NCBI GenBank assembly: GCA_963823495.1 | Contig: CAWGLV010000001.1 | Coordinates: 3,162,001-3,226,000 of the forward strand | Direction: 5' to 3' | DNA: 64,000 bases | DNA from: DATDAH01 sp963823495 | GTDB taxonomy: Bacteria; Actinomycetota; Acidimicrobiia; Acidimicrobiales; DATDAH01 | In this document: positions 1-8,239 of the stretch, piece by piece | Layout: every line of letters begins with the position of its first letter | Numbering within the stretch: the stretch's first letter is position 1 | Position numbers and translations under genes: made by a program | The notes under the pieces: model-generated | What the model saw: the letters and a program-made list of their open reading frames with translations, nothing else | Told to the model about the DNA's origin: nothing | Databases searched by the model: none

Positions 1-447
1 GCCCTCGGCCTGCCCCACGACGAAGGTCAACGGCACCAGCCCACCGTCGTCGAGCACGAGCAGGTCGCTGGCCGGGTTGAGCTCCACACTGGTGACGGTG
101 CCGTGCGCGGTGCCGTGCTGGTCGACCACGACCGCACCGATCAGCTCGTGGACCCACAGTGCGTCGGGGTCGTCGAGGGGCTCGGCGGACAGGATCGCGC
201 CGTGGAGGGCTTCGGCCTCCTCCCGGGTGTCGACGCCGGCGAAGCGGACGATGTGACGGTTCTGGTGCGGCCGTGAGGCGGTGATGGTCAGCGGACCCTG
301 GTCGGTCTGCAGCACCGCGCCCTTGGCCACGCGTTCGGGCCGGTTCGTGCTGAGCGCCACCACGACCTCACCACGGAGGCCGTGGGGCTTGGCCACCCGC
401 CCGACCTCGAGCAGGCGGCGGGTGGGGTGTCCGGGCCGGTCGGTCAC
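1..447 (-). CDS. rimM: ribosome maturation factor RimM (3' end outside window)
   Basis: RimM binds ribosomal protein S19 and helps mature the 30S subunit and its 16S rRNA. The minus-strand frame from GTG at 447 encodes 149 residues to the window edge. Near the N-terminus is the family pattern EVGRVAKPHGLRGEVVV, followed by the RimM barrel and the start of the PRC-barrel (ALWVHELIGAVVV). It follows khpA by 30 nt in the usual rpsP-khpA-rimM order. The C-terminal end of the PRC domain lies outside the window. The GTG start was chosen because it is the first start after the khpA stop that keeps the whole conserved N-terminus. Confidence 0.9.
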   Translation of the reverse strand, partial: MTDRPGHPTRRLLEVGRVAKPHGLRGEVVVALSTNRPERVAKGAVLQTDQGPLTITASRPHQNRHIVRFAGVDTREEAEALHGAILSAEPLDDPDALWVHELIGAVVVDQHGTAHGTVTSVELNPASDLLVLDDGGLVPLTFVVGQAEG

Positions 448-477
448 GGCGTTGGGCCCGGCCCCGGCAGACCGGAG

Positions 478-819
478 CTAGTCGACGAACTCGACGTCGA
501 CCTCGACGCCGTCACGGGCGGCGGCGGCCCGGACCACGGTGCGGATGGAGTTGGCCACCCGGCCCCGCTTGCCGATGACCCGGCCCATGTCGTCGTCGCC
601 GACCTGGACCTCGAGGCTGATGGTTCCCCGGCGGGTCTCGGTGGCGTCGACCTCGACGGCGTCGGGCTCGTCGACCACGGACTTGGTGATGTACTCCAGC
701 ACCGCTGTGGCGGTGGCCCCCTCGATCAGGTTGGGGTCCTTGCGGTTGTAGTCGTCACCATCGCCGCCGTTGGCGTCGTCATCGTCGTCGTAGGTGTCAT
801 CGTCGTCGTAGTCGCTCAT
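478..819 (-). CDS. khpA: KH-domain RNA-binding protein KhpA with acidic N-terminal tail
   Basis: KhpA is a small single-KH RNA-binding protein that in other bacteria works with KhpB in RNA regulation and cell-envelope control. The KH core (about residues 35-113) carries the GxxG loop as GRVIGKRGR. The start ATG overlaps the rpsP stop by 4 nt (816-819), so the two are translationally coupled. At 113 aa it is about 35 residues longer than typical KhpA (75-80 aa). The extra length is an N-terminal tail (residues 1-30) made mostly of Asp with some Gly and Asn. The tail is unusual for an RNA-binding protein; its role is unknown. Confidence 0.9.
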   Translation of the reverse strand: MSDYDDDDTYDDDDDANGGDGDDYNRKDPNLIEGATATAVLEYITKSVVDEPDAVEVDATETRRGTISLEVQVGDDDMGRVIGKRGRVANSIRTVVRAAAARDGVEVDVEFVD

Positions 820-1148
820 GACGCAGCCTCCGCGGGCTCGGTCGCGGTCTCGGTCTCGGTCTCGGTGGCCGGGGCGGGGGTCGCCGGCGCGTTGCCCTTG
901 AACTCGTCCCAGGCGCCCACGATCTGCAGCAGCTTCTGCACGCGCTCGGTGGGCTGGGCGCCGTGGCGCAGCCAGTGCACGGCCCGCTCGTTGTCGATGC
1001 TGATCACCGACGGCTCGGCCCGGGGGTCGTAGGTGCCGACGATCTCGATGAAACGACCGTTCCGGGGAGAGCGGCTGTCGGCCGCCACGATCCGGTAGGT
1101 CGGCTGCTTCTTCTTGCCCATCCGCATGAGGCGGAGCTTCACGGCCAC
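816..1148 (-). CDS. rpsP: 30S ribosomal protein S16
   Basis: S16 is a small-subunit protein that binds 16S rRNA early in assembly. The N-terminus MAVKLRLMRMGKKKQPTYRI and the following VAADSRSPRNGRFIE pattern are diagnostic. At 110 aa it has the usual core (about 85 residues) plus a low-complexity Ala/Thr/Glu tail (from about residue 88), which is common in actinobacterial S16. It lies 84 nt downstream of ffh and overlaps khpA by 4 nt, so ffh-rpsP-khpA-rimM is probably one transcript. Confidence 0.97.
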   Translation of the reverse strand: MAVKLRLMRMGKKKQPTYRIVAADSRSPRNGRFIEIVGTYDPRAEPSVISIDNERAVHWLRHGAQPTERVQKLLQIVGAWDEFKGNAPATPAPATETETETATEPAEAAS

Positions 1149-1232
1149 GTTGCTGGTTCCTTGCTGGTCGAACGAGTGCGCTTCGCGAGGCGGGACAGGG
1201 TCCCGGCGAGCGACGGGGAAGGGTACCCGGCC

Positions 1233-2627
1233 TCAGTTGAGGCCCGGCAGTTCCAGTGGGATCTTCGGGATCGGGGCGGCGCCCTTCTGGGTCGTGCGCC
1301 CGCCCTTCTTCTGCTTGCCCTTGCGCCCCTTGGCCCCCGGCGGGCCACCCGCGCCCATCTTGCGCATCATCTGCTGCATCTGGCGGAACTGCTTGATGAG
1401 CTGGTTGACCTGGTTCGGCGAGGTGCCACTGCCGTCGGCGATCCGGCGTCGTCGGGAGCCGTCGATGATCTTGGGGTCGATCCGCTCGGCCAGGGTCATC
1501 GACCGGATGATGGCCTCGATCGGGGCGAGGTCGTCGTCGCCGATCTCGGCGTCCTTGACCTCCTTCGGCATGCCGGGGAGCATCCCCATGACGCCGCTGA
1601 GGGGGCCCATCTTCTTGATCTGCTGGAGCTGCTCGAGGAAGTCGTCGAAGGTGAACCGCCCCTCCAGGAGGCGGGCGGCGGCCTCCTCGGCCTGCTCGGT
1701 CTCGAAGGCCTCCTCGGCCTTCTCGATGAGCGTGAGCATGTCGCCCATGCCCAGGATCCGGCCGGCCAGACGATCGGGGTGGAAGAGGTCGAGGTCCTCG
1801 ATCTTCTCGCCGGTGGTGGCGAAGGCGATGGGGCAGCCGACCACCTCCTTCACGCTCAGGGCGGCGCCGCCTCGGGCATCACCGTCCAGCTTGGTGAGGA
1901 TGACGCCGTCGAGCTCGAGGGTCTCGTGGAAGGACTGCGCGGTCTGAACCGCGTCCTGGCCGGTCATGGCGTCCACGACCAGGAACGTGTAGTCGGGCTT
2001 GACCTGCTTGGAGATGTCCCGGACCTGTCCCATCAGCTCCTGGTCGATCGCCAGGCGGCCGGCGGTGTCGACGATGACGACGTCGCGGCCCAGGCGGTTG
2101 GCCTCCTTCATGCCCGCCTTGGCCACCTTCACCGGGTCCTTGGGCTCGCTGAACACCGGGACGTCGATGGAGGCACCGAGGGTGCGGAGCTGCTCGACCG
2201 CCGCCGGGCGCTGGAGGTCGGCGCCGATCAGCAGCGGGTTGCGGCCCTGCTGCTTGAACCAGCGGGCCAGCTTGGCCGTGGTGGTCGTCTTGCCGGAGCC
2301 CTGGAGGCCGGCCAGCAGCACCACGGTCGGGGGCTTGCTGGCGTAGGTGATCCTGAAGGCCTCGCCGCCGAGGGTGACGGTGAGCTCCTCGTTGACGATC
2401 TTGATGACCTGCTGGGCCGGGGTGAGGCTCTCGGAGACCTCCACGCCCACGGCGCGGACCCGGATCCGCTCGACCAGGTCGCGGGCAACGGAGAGGGCGA
2501 CGTCGGCCTCGAGCAGGGCGACCCGGATCTCCTTGAGGACCTCGTCGACGTCGGCCTCGGAGAGCTTGCCCTTGCCCCGGAGGCGCTTGAGGATCCCGTC
2601 GAAGCGGTCAGAGAGCGTCTCGAACAT
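1233..2627 (-). CDS. ffh: signal recognition particle protein Ffh (SRP54)
   Basis: Ffh is the GTPase of the signal recognition particle. It binds signal peptides and 4.5S RNA and docks with FtsY at the membrane. The N and G domains (to about residue 295) show the P-loop GLQGSGKTT (107-115), then DLQRPAAVEQL, VDTAGRL and TKLDGDARGG. The methionine-rich M domain follows, with the RNA-binding SRRRRIADGSGTS segment and an FRQMQQMMRKMG tract. The length of 464 aa is normal. No 4.5S RNA gene was found nearby. The gene follows the LURP-one gene across a 115-nt gap that contains a strong palindrome. Confidence 0.98.
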   Translation of the reverse strand: MFETLSDRFDGILKRLRGKGKLSEADVDEVLKEIRVALLEADVALSVARDLVERIRVRAVGVEVSESLTPAQQVIKIVNEELTVTLGGEAFRITYASKPPTVVLLAGLQGSGKTTTTAKLARWFKQQGRNPLLIGADLQRPAAVEQLRTLGASIDVPVFSEPKDPVKVAKAGMKEANRLGRDVVIVDTAGRLAIDQELMGQVRDISKQVKPDYTFLVVDAMTGQDAVQTAQSFHETLELDGVILTKLDGDARGGAALSVKEVVGCPIAFATTGEKIEDLDLFHPDRLAGRILGMGDMLTLIEKAEEAFETEQAEEAAARLLEGRFTFDDFLEQLQQIKKMGPLSGVMGMLPGMPKEVKDAEIGDDDLAPIEAIIRSMTLAERIDPKIIDGSRRRRIADGSGTSPNQVNQLIKQFRQMQQMMRKMGAGGPPGAKGRKGKQKKGGRTTQKGAAPIPKIPLELPGLN

Positions 2628-2693
2628 GAACCCTCGATCCTAGGGGCCGATGCGGTCAGGTCGGCCTCGCCGCCATCGTCGATCTGTTCTGGT

Positions 2694-2726
2694 GTCAGTT
2701 GGTCACGCCCAGCGTGACCAACTGAC
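2694..2726. repeat. perfect 15-bp intergenic palindrome
   Basis: Two arms, GTCAGTTGGTCACGC (2694-2708) and its exact complement (2712-2726), are separated by CCA. It lies 17 nt beyond the stop of the minus-strand LURP-one gene and 67 nt before ffh. There is no T-tract, so it is a terminator-like or mRNA-end hairpin, or a palindromic repeat element. The bases just before it (GTTCTGG) match the start of the repeat family at 3289 and 24085. Confidence 0.75.
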
Positions 2727-2742
2727 GCAATTCCGGGTCGGG

Positions 2743-3258
2743 TCAGCCGCGGTCGTGGGACATCGCGTCGACGGCGACGGTGACGGCCAGGACCAGGACG
2801 GAGTCCTCGTCGTGTTCGACCTCGACGCCGTAGGTGTCCCGGACACGGAACCACTTCTTGGAGATCTCGGCGATCTTGTCACCACTGCGGTCCACCTTGT
2901 ACTCGTGGTCGGCGATCTTGCCGTGGACCTTCAGGTCCTCGCCGTGGTCGACGTCGACGATGAACCGGTCCCGGAAGCCGACCATCGCCTTCTTGACCGT
3001 GGCCTCGCCGCCGTCGCCGTACTCGATCCTGATCTTGTCCCGCACCGAGAGCTTCTTCTCCCGGATCTTGGCCACCTCGCGGCCGGTGGCGTCCTCCAGC
3101 ACCCAGGTGTCCCGCACCCGGGCCACCTTGCCGTTGACCTTGAAGGCCTTGTCGCCCGACTCGTCCTCGATCCAGTAGTCGTCGCCGATGCTGAGCGCGT
3201 CCTCCCGCATCTGGAACTTGCGCTTCCGCTTCGCGTCGCCACCCCGGATCATGCTCAT
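2743..3258 (-). CDS. LURP-one-related (LOR) family protein
   Basis: The 171-aa protein is a run of short beta-strand repeats of the form FxMREDALSIGDDYWIED, KAFKVNGKVARVRDTWVLED and KWFRVRDTYGVEV, typical of the LURP-one/tubby-like fold. The family is found in plants and actinobacteria and has no settled biochemical role; lipid binding or membrane tethering has been suggested for the tubby-like fold. No signal peptide or membrane helix is visible. ATG codons at 3258 and 3252 are both possible starts and neither has a clear ribosome-binding site. It is flanked on both sides by palindromic repeats, between ftsY and ffh. Confidence 0.8.
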   Translation of the reverse strand: MSMIRGGDAKRKRKFQMREDALSIGDDYWIEDESGDKAFKVNGKVARVRDTWVLEDATGREVAKIREKKLSVRDKIRIEYGDGGEATVKKAMVGFRDRFIVDVDHGEDLKVHGKIADHEYKVDRSGDKIAEISKKWFRVRDTYGVEVEHDEDSVLVLAVTVAVDAMSHDRG

Positions 3259-3288
3259 GGTCGGAGCGTACGGCGTCGGCGCAACCTC

Positions 3289-3340
3289 CGTTCTGGCGCC
3301 TGATCGAGGCGTCCCGGCGCCGCAATCGGGCGCCAGAACG
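3289..3340. repeat. palindromic intergenic repeat, family 1, copy A
   Basis: Arms CGTTCTGGCGCCTGAT (3289-3304) and ATCGGGCGCCAGAACG (3325-3340) pair with a single T-G wobble around a 20-nt GC-rich centre. The unit is 52 nt and lies between two minus-strand genes. The same outer arms recur twice at 24085-24197, and one arm at 61428, so this is a dispersed REP-like element. Confidence 0.8.
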
Positions 3341-3367
3341 CGATGACGGGCCGGAGAGCGGCTGCTG

Positions 3368-3760
3368 CTACTCGGACGGTGGCCCCGACCCGGCGTCGTC
3401 TTCGGTCATCGCCGTGGGCGGGACGGCCCCGGCATCGACGACGGGTGTCGGATCGGGCCGGCTCGCGGCGGGCGCGGGCGCGGGCCCGACGGACCCCTCC
3501 TCGGCGACGTCGGGGGGCGGAGCGGGCGACTCCTGGCGTGCCTTGGCCACCGCGACCGTCGCCCGCCGCGCTCCCGTCAGCGCGACCTGCCGGGCTTTCG
3601 GCGAGACCACCAGGACACCCGTGGCGAAGCCCAGTCCGAAGAACGCCGATCGGCTGAAGCCGACGGCCCGTCCGGCGTACCAGCCGGCGCGACCGGCTCC
3701 CGCGGCGATGCGGACGGGGAGGGTCACGAGGCGGAAGGGGAGACGGATGATGCGGATCAC
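3368..3760 (-). CDS. small hypothetical protein with hydrophobic N-terminal half
   Basis: This 130-aa protein is not recognised. The N-terminal half is basic and apolar, with a likely membrane-associated stretch around residues 40-52 (AFFGLGFATGVLVV) preceded by an amphipathic Arg-rich segment. The second half (from about residue 75) is Pro/Ala-rich and acidic and is probably disordered. It lies 10 nt after the ftsY stop on the same strand and is probably co-transcribed. A membrane-surface protein expressed with FtsY is a guess from position only. Confidence 0.65.
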   Translation of the reverse strand: MIRIIRLPFRLVTLPVRIAAGAGRAGWYAGRAVGFSRSAFFGLGFATGVLVVSPKARQVALTGARRATVAVAKARQESPAPPPDVAEEGSVGPAPAPAASRPDPTPVVDAGAVPPTAMTEDDAGSGPPSE

Positions 3761-3770
3761 TGCAGGCTCC

Positions 3771-4835
3771 TCAGCCCTCGAAGAGGGCGTCGACGAACTC
3801 GTGGGGGTCGAACACGATCAGGTCCTCGGCCTGCTCGCCGAGGCCGACCAGCTTGACCGGGATGCCGAGGTCGTCCTGGATGGCGACGACGATGCCCCCT
3901 CGGGCCGAGCCGTCCAACTTGGTCAGGACCACCCCGGTCACCTCGACGGCCTCGGTGAACTGGCGGGCCTGGGCAAGGCCGTTCTGGCCGGTCGTGGCAT
4001 CGAGCACCAACAGGACCTCGGTCACGTCCCCCGGGTCGCGGTCGGCGACGCGTCGGACCTTGCGCAGTTCCTCCATCAGGTTCGACTTGGTGTGGATGCG
4101 GCCGGCGGTGTCGGCCAGCACCAGATCCGCGCCCCGGGCCGCCGCCCGCTGTACGGCGTCGAAGATCACCGAGCTGGGGTCCCCGCCGTCCTGGCCCTGG
4201 ACCACATCGGCCCCGGTGCGCTCGGCCCAGATCCCCAACTGCTGGCCGGCGGCGGCCCGGAAGGTGTCGCCCGCGGCCAGGACCACCCCCCTGCCGGAAT
4301 CGACCTCCCGCTTGGCCAGCTTGCCGATGGTGGTGGTCTTGCCCACGCCGTTCACCCCGACGAAGAGCCACACGGTCGTGCCGGTGTCGGACACCGCCAA
4401 CGTGCGGTCCCCCTGCAACCGGCGCTCGAGGTCGGCCTTCAGCGCGTCGATCAGGGCATCGGGGCCTTCGACGGTGCCCTCGGCCACCTGCTCGCGGAGG
4501 CCGTCGAGCAGTGCCGTGGTCGTGCCGACGCCGACATCGGCGGAGAGCAGCGCCTCCTCCAACTCGTCCCAGACCCCCGTGTCGAGGGCGGCGCGAGAGC
4601 GGAGGGACCGCACGGCCCCGGCCAACCGCTCCCGCGTCTTGCCGATCCGGTCCGCCATGCGGGCCGGCGCCTCGAGGGTCGCCGAGGACGAGGCGGCCGG
4701 GCCCGTGGGCGCCAACGGCGATGGGCGGGTCTCCGGCTTCGGCGGGGCCTCGGCCCGTCCCCGCACGGCGATGTAGCGCGGGATGAGCGCCAGCAGGATG
4801 CAGGCGACGACCACGACCAGGATCAGGATCTCCAT
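3771..4835 (-). CDS. ftsY: signal recognition particle receptor FtsY
   Basis: FtsY is the membrane-bound GTPase that receives Ffh-ribosome complexes and passes nascent chains to SecYEG. The 354-aa protein starts with a transmembrane segment (residues 3-23), then a short Pro/Ala linker and the NG domain. The NG domain carries the P-loop GVNGVGKTTTIGKL, DTFRAAAGQQL, LADTAGR and TKLDGSARGG. The N-terminal anchor is common in actinobacterial FtsY, unlike the long acidic A domain of enterobacteria. It normally sits right after smc; here about 6.4 kb of other genes separate the two. Confidence 0.97.
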   Translation of the reverse strand: MEILILVVVVACILLALIPRYIAVRGRAEAPPKPETRPSPLAPTGPAASSSATLEAPARMADRIGKTRERLAGAVRSLRSRAALDTGVWDELEEALLSADVGVGTTTALLDGLREQVAEGTVEGPDALIDALKADLERRLQGDRTLAVSDTGTTVWLFVGVNGVGKTTTIGKLAKREVDSGRGVVLAAGDTFRAAAGQQLGIWAERTGADVVQGQDGGDPSSVIFDAVQRAAARGADLVLADTAGRIHTKSNLMEELRKVRRVADRDPGDVTEVLLVLDATTGQNGLAQARQFTEAVEVTGVVLTKLDGSARGGIVVAIQDDLGIPVKLVGLGEQAEDLIVFDPHEFVDALFEG

Positions 4836-4992
4836 GGGTGCCCGACCCTACCGACCGGCCCATCGGGTGCCAGCGGTGGACCACGGCCCGGTAGGTGCGT
4901 CAGGCTGCGCAGTCGAAGCGGAGCAGCAGCCGACGATGATCCACGACGGCCACGCCGGACTTGCCGAGCGCAGCGAAGCCAGTCGGATGTGA

Positions 4993-6183
4993 TCAGTCCG
5001 CGGTGGAGCCGAGCGTGACCGTGAGCTGCTGCTCGGAGCCGCCCCGGGAGATGGTCAACTCGAGCTCGTCGCCGGGCACGTGGCGCCGGATGATCACGCC
5101 GAGGTCGCCGAAGCTGGTCAGCGCATCGCCGTTCACGCCGATCACCAGGTCGCCGGCCGCGACGCCGGCGTCATCCGCCGGCGATCCGGGCACGACGGCG
5201 GCGATCAGGGCCCCGGCCTCACCACCAGCGGCGTCACCGCCCTCGATGCCGAGGTAGCCGAACTCGACGGCCTGCCCGGACACCAGGGCGTCGGCCACCC
5301 GCTCGGCGATGTCGATCGGGATGGCGAAGCCGAGGCCGATGTTGCCACCGGTCTGGCTCTGGATGTAGCTGGCGATGCCGATGATCTCGCCGTTGCGATT
5401 GGCCAGGGGGCCTCCCGAGTTGCCCGGGTTGATCGGGGCATCGGTCTGGATCGTGCCGACCGAAGGGCCACCGGCGGGCGCCGGCCGGTCCACGGCGCTG
5501 ACGATGCCGGCGGTGACCGTCTGATCGAGGGCGAAGGGGCTGCCGACCGCGACCGCGATGTCGCCGACGTTCGGCGCCGAGTCGGCGAGCACGGCGACCG
5601 GAAGGCCGTCGCCGCCCCCGTCGATGGCGATCACCCCGATGTCGCTGTCGGCGTCGGTACCCACCACGGTGCCGTCACGGCTGGTGCCGTCGGCCAGGCG
5701 GACGGTCACCGCCGTATTGCTCTGCACCACATGAGCCGCGGTCAGCACGAGGCCGTCGGGGTCATAGATGACCCCCGAGCCCAGTCCGGAGGCCGTCTCG
5801 ATCTGCACGACGGAGGGCGCGACCGCGTCGGCCACGGCCGCGACCGGCTCCTCGGAGGAGGAGGTGAGGGGAGGGTCGGTCGGGCGGTCCCCGGAATCGG
5901 ACTCGACCGAGACCGCGGGGGCCACGGCGGGAGTCGCACGGTCGCCGGAGTCGTCGTCGGACCCGTTGCTGAGGACCCACCCGGCGGCGAAGCCACCGAC
6001 CACCAGGACCGCGCCGGCCAGGACGCCCAGCGCCGTACGGCCGCGACGGGGGCGAGGGCCCTCGGGAGGCGCCGGGTCGCCAACCGGGGGGAGGTCGGGC
6101 GGCCGCGCGGCGAACATCGGCGGCGGGGTGGGCGGAAGGCTCTCGGCCACGGGTACCTGTTCGGTCGGGGGGACACTCGTCAT
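4993..6183 (-). CDS. membrane-anchored HtrA/PepD-like serine protease with PDZ domain
   Basis: This is an envelope quality-control protease. A Pro-rich cytoplasmic N-terminus is followed by one transmembrane helix (about 50-72), an acidic linker, a trypsin-like domain and a C-terminal PDZ domain (about 300-390). The catalytic triad is visible: His151 in LTAAHVV, Asp181 in DSDIGVIAI and Ser256 in NPGNSGGPL. It lies 47 nt downstream of the histidine kinase, giving regulator-kinase-protease on one strand. That matches the MprAB-PepD arrangement of mycobacteria, so control by the two-component pair in response to envelope stress is likely. The length of 396 aa is normal. Confidence 0.93.
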   Translation of the reverse strand: MTSVPPTEQVPVAESLPPTPPPMFAARPPDLPPVGDPAPPEGPRPRRGRTALGVLAGAVLVVGGFAAGWVLSNGSDDDSGDRATPAVAPAVSVESDSGDRPTDPPLTSSSEEPVAAVADAVAPSVVQIETASGLGSGVIYDPDGLVLTAAHVVQSNTAVTVRLADGTSRDGTVVGTDADSDIGVIAIDGGGDGLPVAVLADSAPNVGDIAVAVGSPFALDQTVTAGIVSAVDRPAPAGGPSVGTIQTDAPINPGNSGGPLANRNGEIIGIASYIQSQTGGNIGLGFAIPIDIAERVADALVSGQAVEFGYLGIEGGDAAGGEAGALIAAVVPGSPADDAGVAAGDLVIGVNGDALTSFGDLGVIIRRHVPGDELELTISRGGSEQQLTVTLGSTAD

Positions 6184-6230
6184 GTCACGGACCGTATGAA
6201 GTCAACCCGAAAGTGGATCGAAAGTGACGT

Positions 6231-7487
6231 TCAGCCGACTCCGGGGTCCCGGGGGATCCACAGGGAGAAGACCGAACCCCGGCCCGGCTCCGAGACGACC
6301 CTGGCGGCCCCGCCGTGGGCCACGGCGATCTGGTCGACGATGGCCAAGCCGAGCCCGCTGCCGCGGGCGCGGTGGTCACCACCGCCCCGCCAGAACCGCC
6401 GGAAGACCGATGACTGGTCCTCAGTGGGGATCCCCGGTCCCTCGTCGCGGACCGCGATCCAGGCCCACGGCCCGTCCAGACCGGCACCGACCTGGATCGT
6501 GGAGCCCTCCGGGGCCAGTCGCACGGCATTGTCGAGCAGGTTGGCCAGGGCCTGGTGCAGAGCCGCCCGGTCGCCGGCCACGAGGACCTCGTCGTCGGCA
6601 ACGGCCACCTCGACCCGGATCGAGCGGTTCTCCGCGGGAGTCCGGAACTCCTCGGCCGTCTCGGTCGCGAGCGGGCCCAGGTCGACCGGCGCCCGCACCA
6701 TCTCGGCCTGCTCGTTGCGCGCGTAGCGGAGAAGATCGTCCACGGTGTGGGTCATCCGCTCGGCGGTCCGCACGACCAACTCCGCGGCGGTGCGCAGCTC
6801 GCCCACACCCGCGTCGTCGTCGGCCAGGGCCACGTCGAGGTTGGCCCGGATGACCGCCAGGGGGTTGCGCAGCTCGTGGGACGCCTCCTGGAAGAAGTGG
6901 CGCTGGCCGGCGAAGGCCTCGTCGAGGCGGCCGAGCATCCCGTCGAAGGTGTCGGCCAGCTCCTTCATCTCGTCATCCGGGCCCTCGAGGGCGATCCGTC
7001 GGGACAGGTCGGTGGCCTGGATGTCCCGAGCCACCGTCGTGATGCGATCGACCGGCCGCAACACCCGACCGGCGGCGAACCAGCCGACCCCCACCCCGGC
7101 CAGGGCCGCCGCGGCCAGGGCCAACAGGGACCACCGGGCCAGCTCGTCCAGGGCCCGGTCGTTGACCTCGGCCTCGAGGCCCTGGATCTCGGCCCGGACG
7201 GTGCCCTGCGGGACCTCGAAGACCCCCTGGGGCGTCCGCACCACGCGGGTGACGTTGAAGGTCCGGGAGACGGGCTCGTCGGAGAGCGACAGGCGAAGGC
7301 CCAGGTACACGCCCCCGGTCACCAGGGCCGACAGCACGAAGACCAGCACGGCGTAGAGCACCGTCAGCCGGACGCGTATCGAACCGGCCCAGGGTGGCAG
7401 ACGGGAGGCCAGGCCGACCGTGGCCCGGGGAGCGCTCGTTGGACCACCATCGCGGCTGGGGCACCGGTGGAGGCTGGTGCTGCTCAC
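6231..7487 (-). CDS. sensor histidine kinase, MprB/envelope-stress type
   Basis: The kinase has transmembrane helices at about 41-64 and 119-140 with an extracytoplasmic loop between them. A HAMP domain follows (to about 190), then the phospho-acceptor His204 in FFQEASHELRNPL and a HATPase domain (NLLDNAVRLAP, DEGPGIP, GSGLGLAIV). The GTG start at 7487 overlaps the regulator stop by 4 nt (GTGA). This start is preferred over longer frames that run back into the regulator gene. It is the partner of the upstream OmpR-type regulator and probably senses envelope stress, given the HtrA gene downstream. Confidence 0.92.
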   Translation of the reverse strand: MSSTSLHRCPSRDGGPTSAPRATVGLASRLPPWAGSIRVRLTVLYAVLVFVLSALVTGGVYLGLRLSLSDEPVSRTFNVTRVVRTPQGVFEVPQGTVRAEIQGLEAEVNDRALDELARWSLLALAAAALAGVGVGWFAAGRVLRPVDRITTVARDIQATDLSRRIALEGPDDEMKELADTFDGMLGRLDEAFAGQRHFFQEASHELRNPLAVIRANLDVALADDDAGVGELRTAAELVVRTAERMTHTVDDLLRYARNEQAEMVRAPVDLGPLATETAEEFRTPAENRSIRVEVAVADDEVLVAGDRAALHQALANLLDNAVRLAPEGSTIQVGAGLDGPWAWIAVRDEGPGIPTEDQSSVFRRFWRGGGDHRARGSGLGLAIVDQIAVAHGGAARVVSEPGRGSVFSLWIPRDPGVG

Positions 7488-8176
7488 GCCGACTCCCGCA
7501 GGCGATAGCCCTGACCGATGATCGTCTCCAGTGGACCCGGGACGTCCGGGCGGGCGGCCTCCAGCTTGCGCCTCAGGGTGCCCACCGTGACCCGCACCGT
7601 CGCGGTGAACGGGTCGGCGTTGGCATCCCACACGTGGGTCAGCAACTCCTCCTGGGAGACCACCACCCCCGGGCGGGTCAGGAACCAGTGCAGGACCGAG
7701 AGCTCCTTGGGCGTCAGGTCGAGGCGCACACCGTCACGCGTCGCCTGCTGGCGGGCGGTGTCCAGGCGCAGGTCGCCCACCTCGATGACCGCCCCCGACG
7801 GCGCGGCGTCGCGTCGCAGGAGGGTCCGGACCCGGGCGCTGAGCTCCGGGAACGCGAACGGCTTGACCAGGTAGTCATCCGCGCCCGCGTCCAACCCGGT
7901 CACCCGATCGTCCACCGTGTCCCGGGCGGTCAACAACAGCACGCGGGGCATCGGCCCGGTCGCCGCGCCGTCACGGATGGCCCGACAGACGGCCAAGCCG
8001 TCGAGGCCCCCGGGCATGGCGATGTCGAGCAGGACCAGGTCGTATTCGTCGACCGCGACCGCGTCCAGTGCCGCCGCACCGTCATGGGCGACATCCACGG
8101 CGTGGCCCTCCCGCCGCAGACCGGTGGCCACCGCCTCGGCCAGATCGACCTCGTCGTCCACCACGAGCAACCGCAC
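7484..8176 (-). CDS. OmpR/PhoB-type response regulator
   Basis: The 230-aa protein has a receiver domain with an acidic pocket (VVDDEVDL) and phospho-acceptor Asp51 in LVLLDIAMPG. Lys is in DYLVKPFAFPEL. A C-terminal winged-helix DNA-binding domain follows (LTPKELSVLHWFL, VRVTVGTLRRKLE, GQGYRL). The GTG start at 8176 opens directly on VRLLVVDDE. Longer upstream frames have no homology and would run into the divergent MoxR gene. It is first in the operon with the kinase and protease, and only 63 nt separates it from moxR, so the two share a promoter region. Confidence 0.92.
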   Translation of the reverse strand: MRLLVVDDEVDLAEAVATGLRREGHAVDVAHDGAAALDAVAVDEYDLVLLDIAMPGGLDGLAVCRAIRDGAATGPMPRVLLLTARDTVDDRVTGLDAGADDYLVKPFAFPELSARVRTLLRRDAAPSGAVIEVGDLRLDTARQQATRDGVRLDLTPKELSVLHWFLTRPGVVVSQEELLTHVWDANADPFTATVRVTVGTLRRKLEAARPDVPGPLETIIGQGYRLRESA

Positions 8177-8239
8177 CCGGCGACGGTACCCGTGGGGGCG
8201 CGTCCCCGATCCGTCACCCCAGCCGTAGGGTGACCGGCC

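Noticed and set aside
963..2717. 584-codon plus-strand open frame opposite rpsP and ffh
   Set aside because: Antisense to two certain genes and without any conserved pattern.
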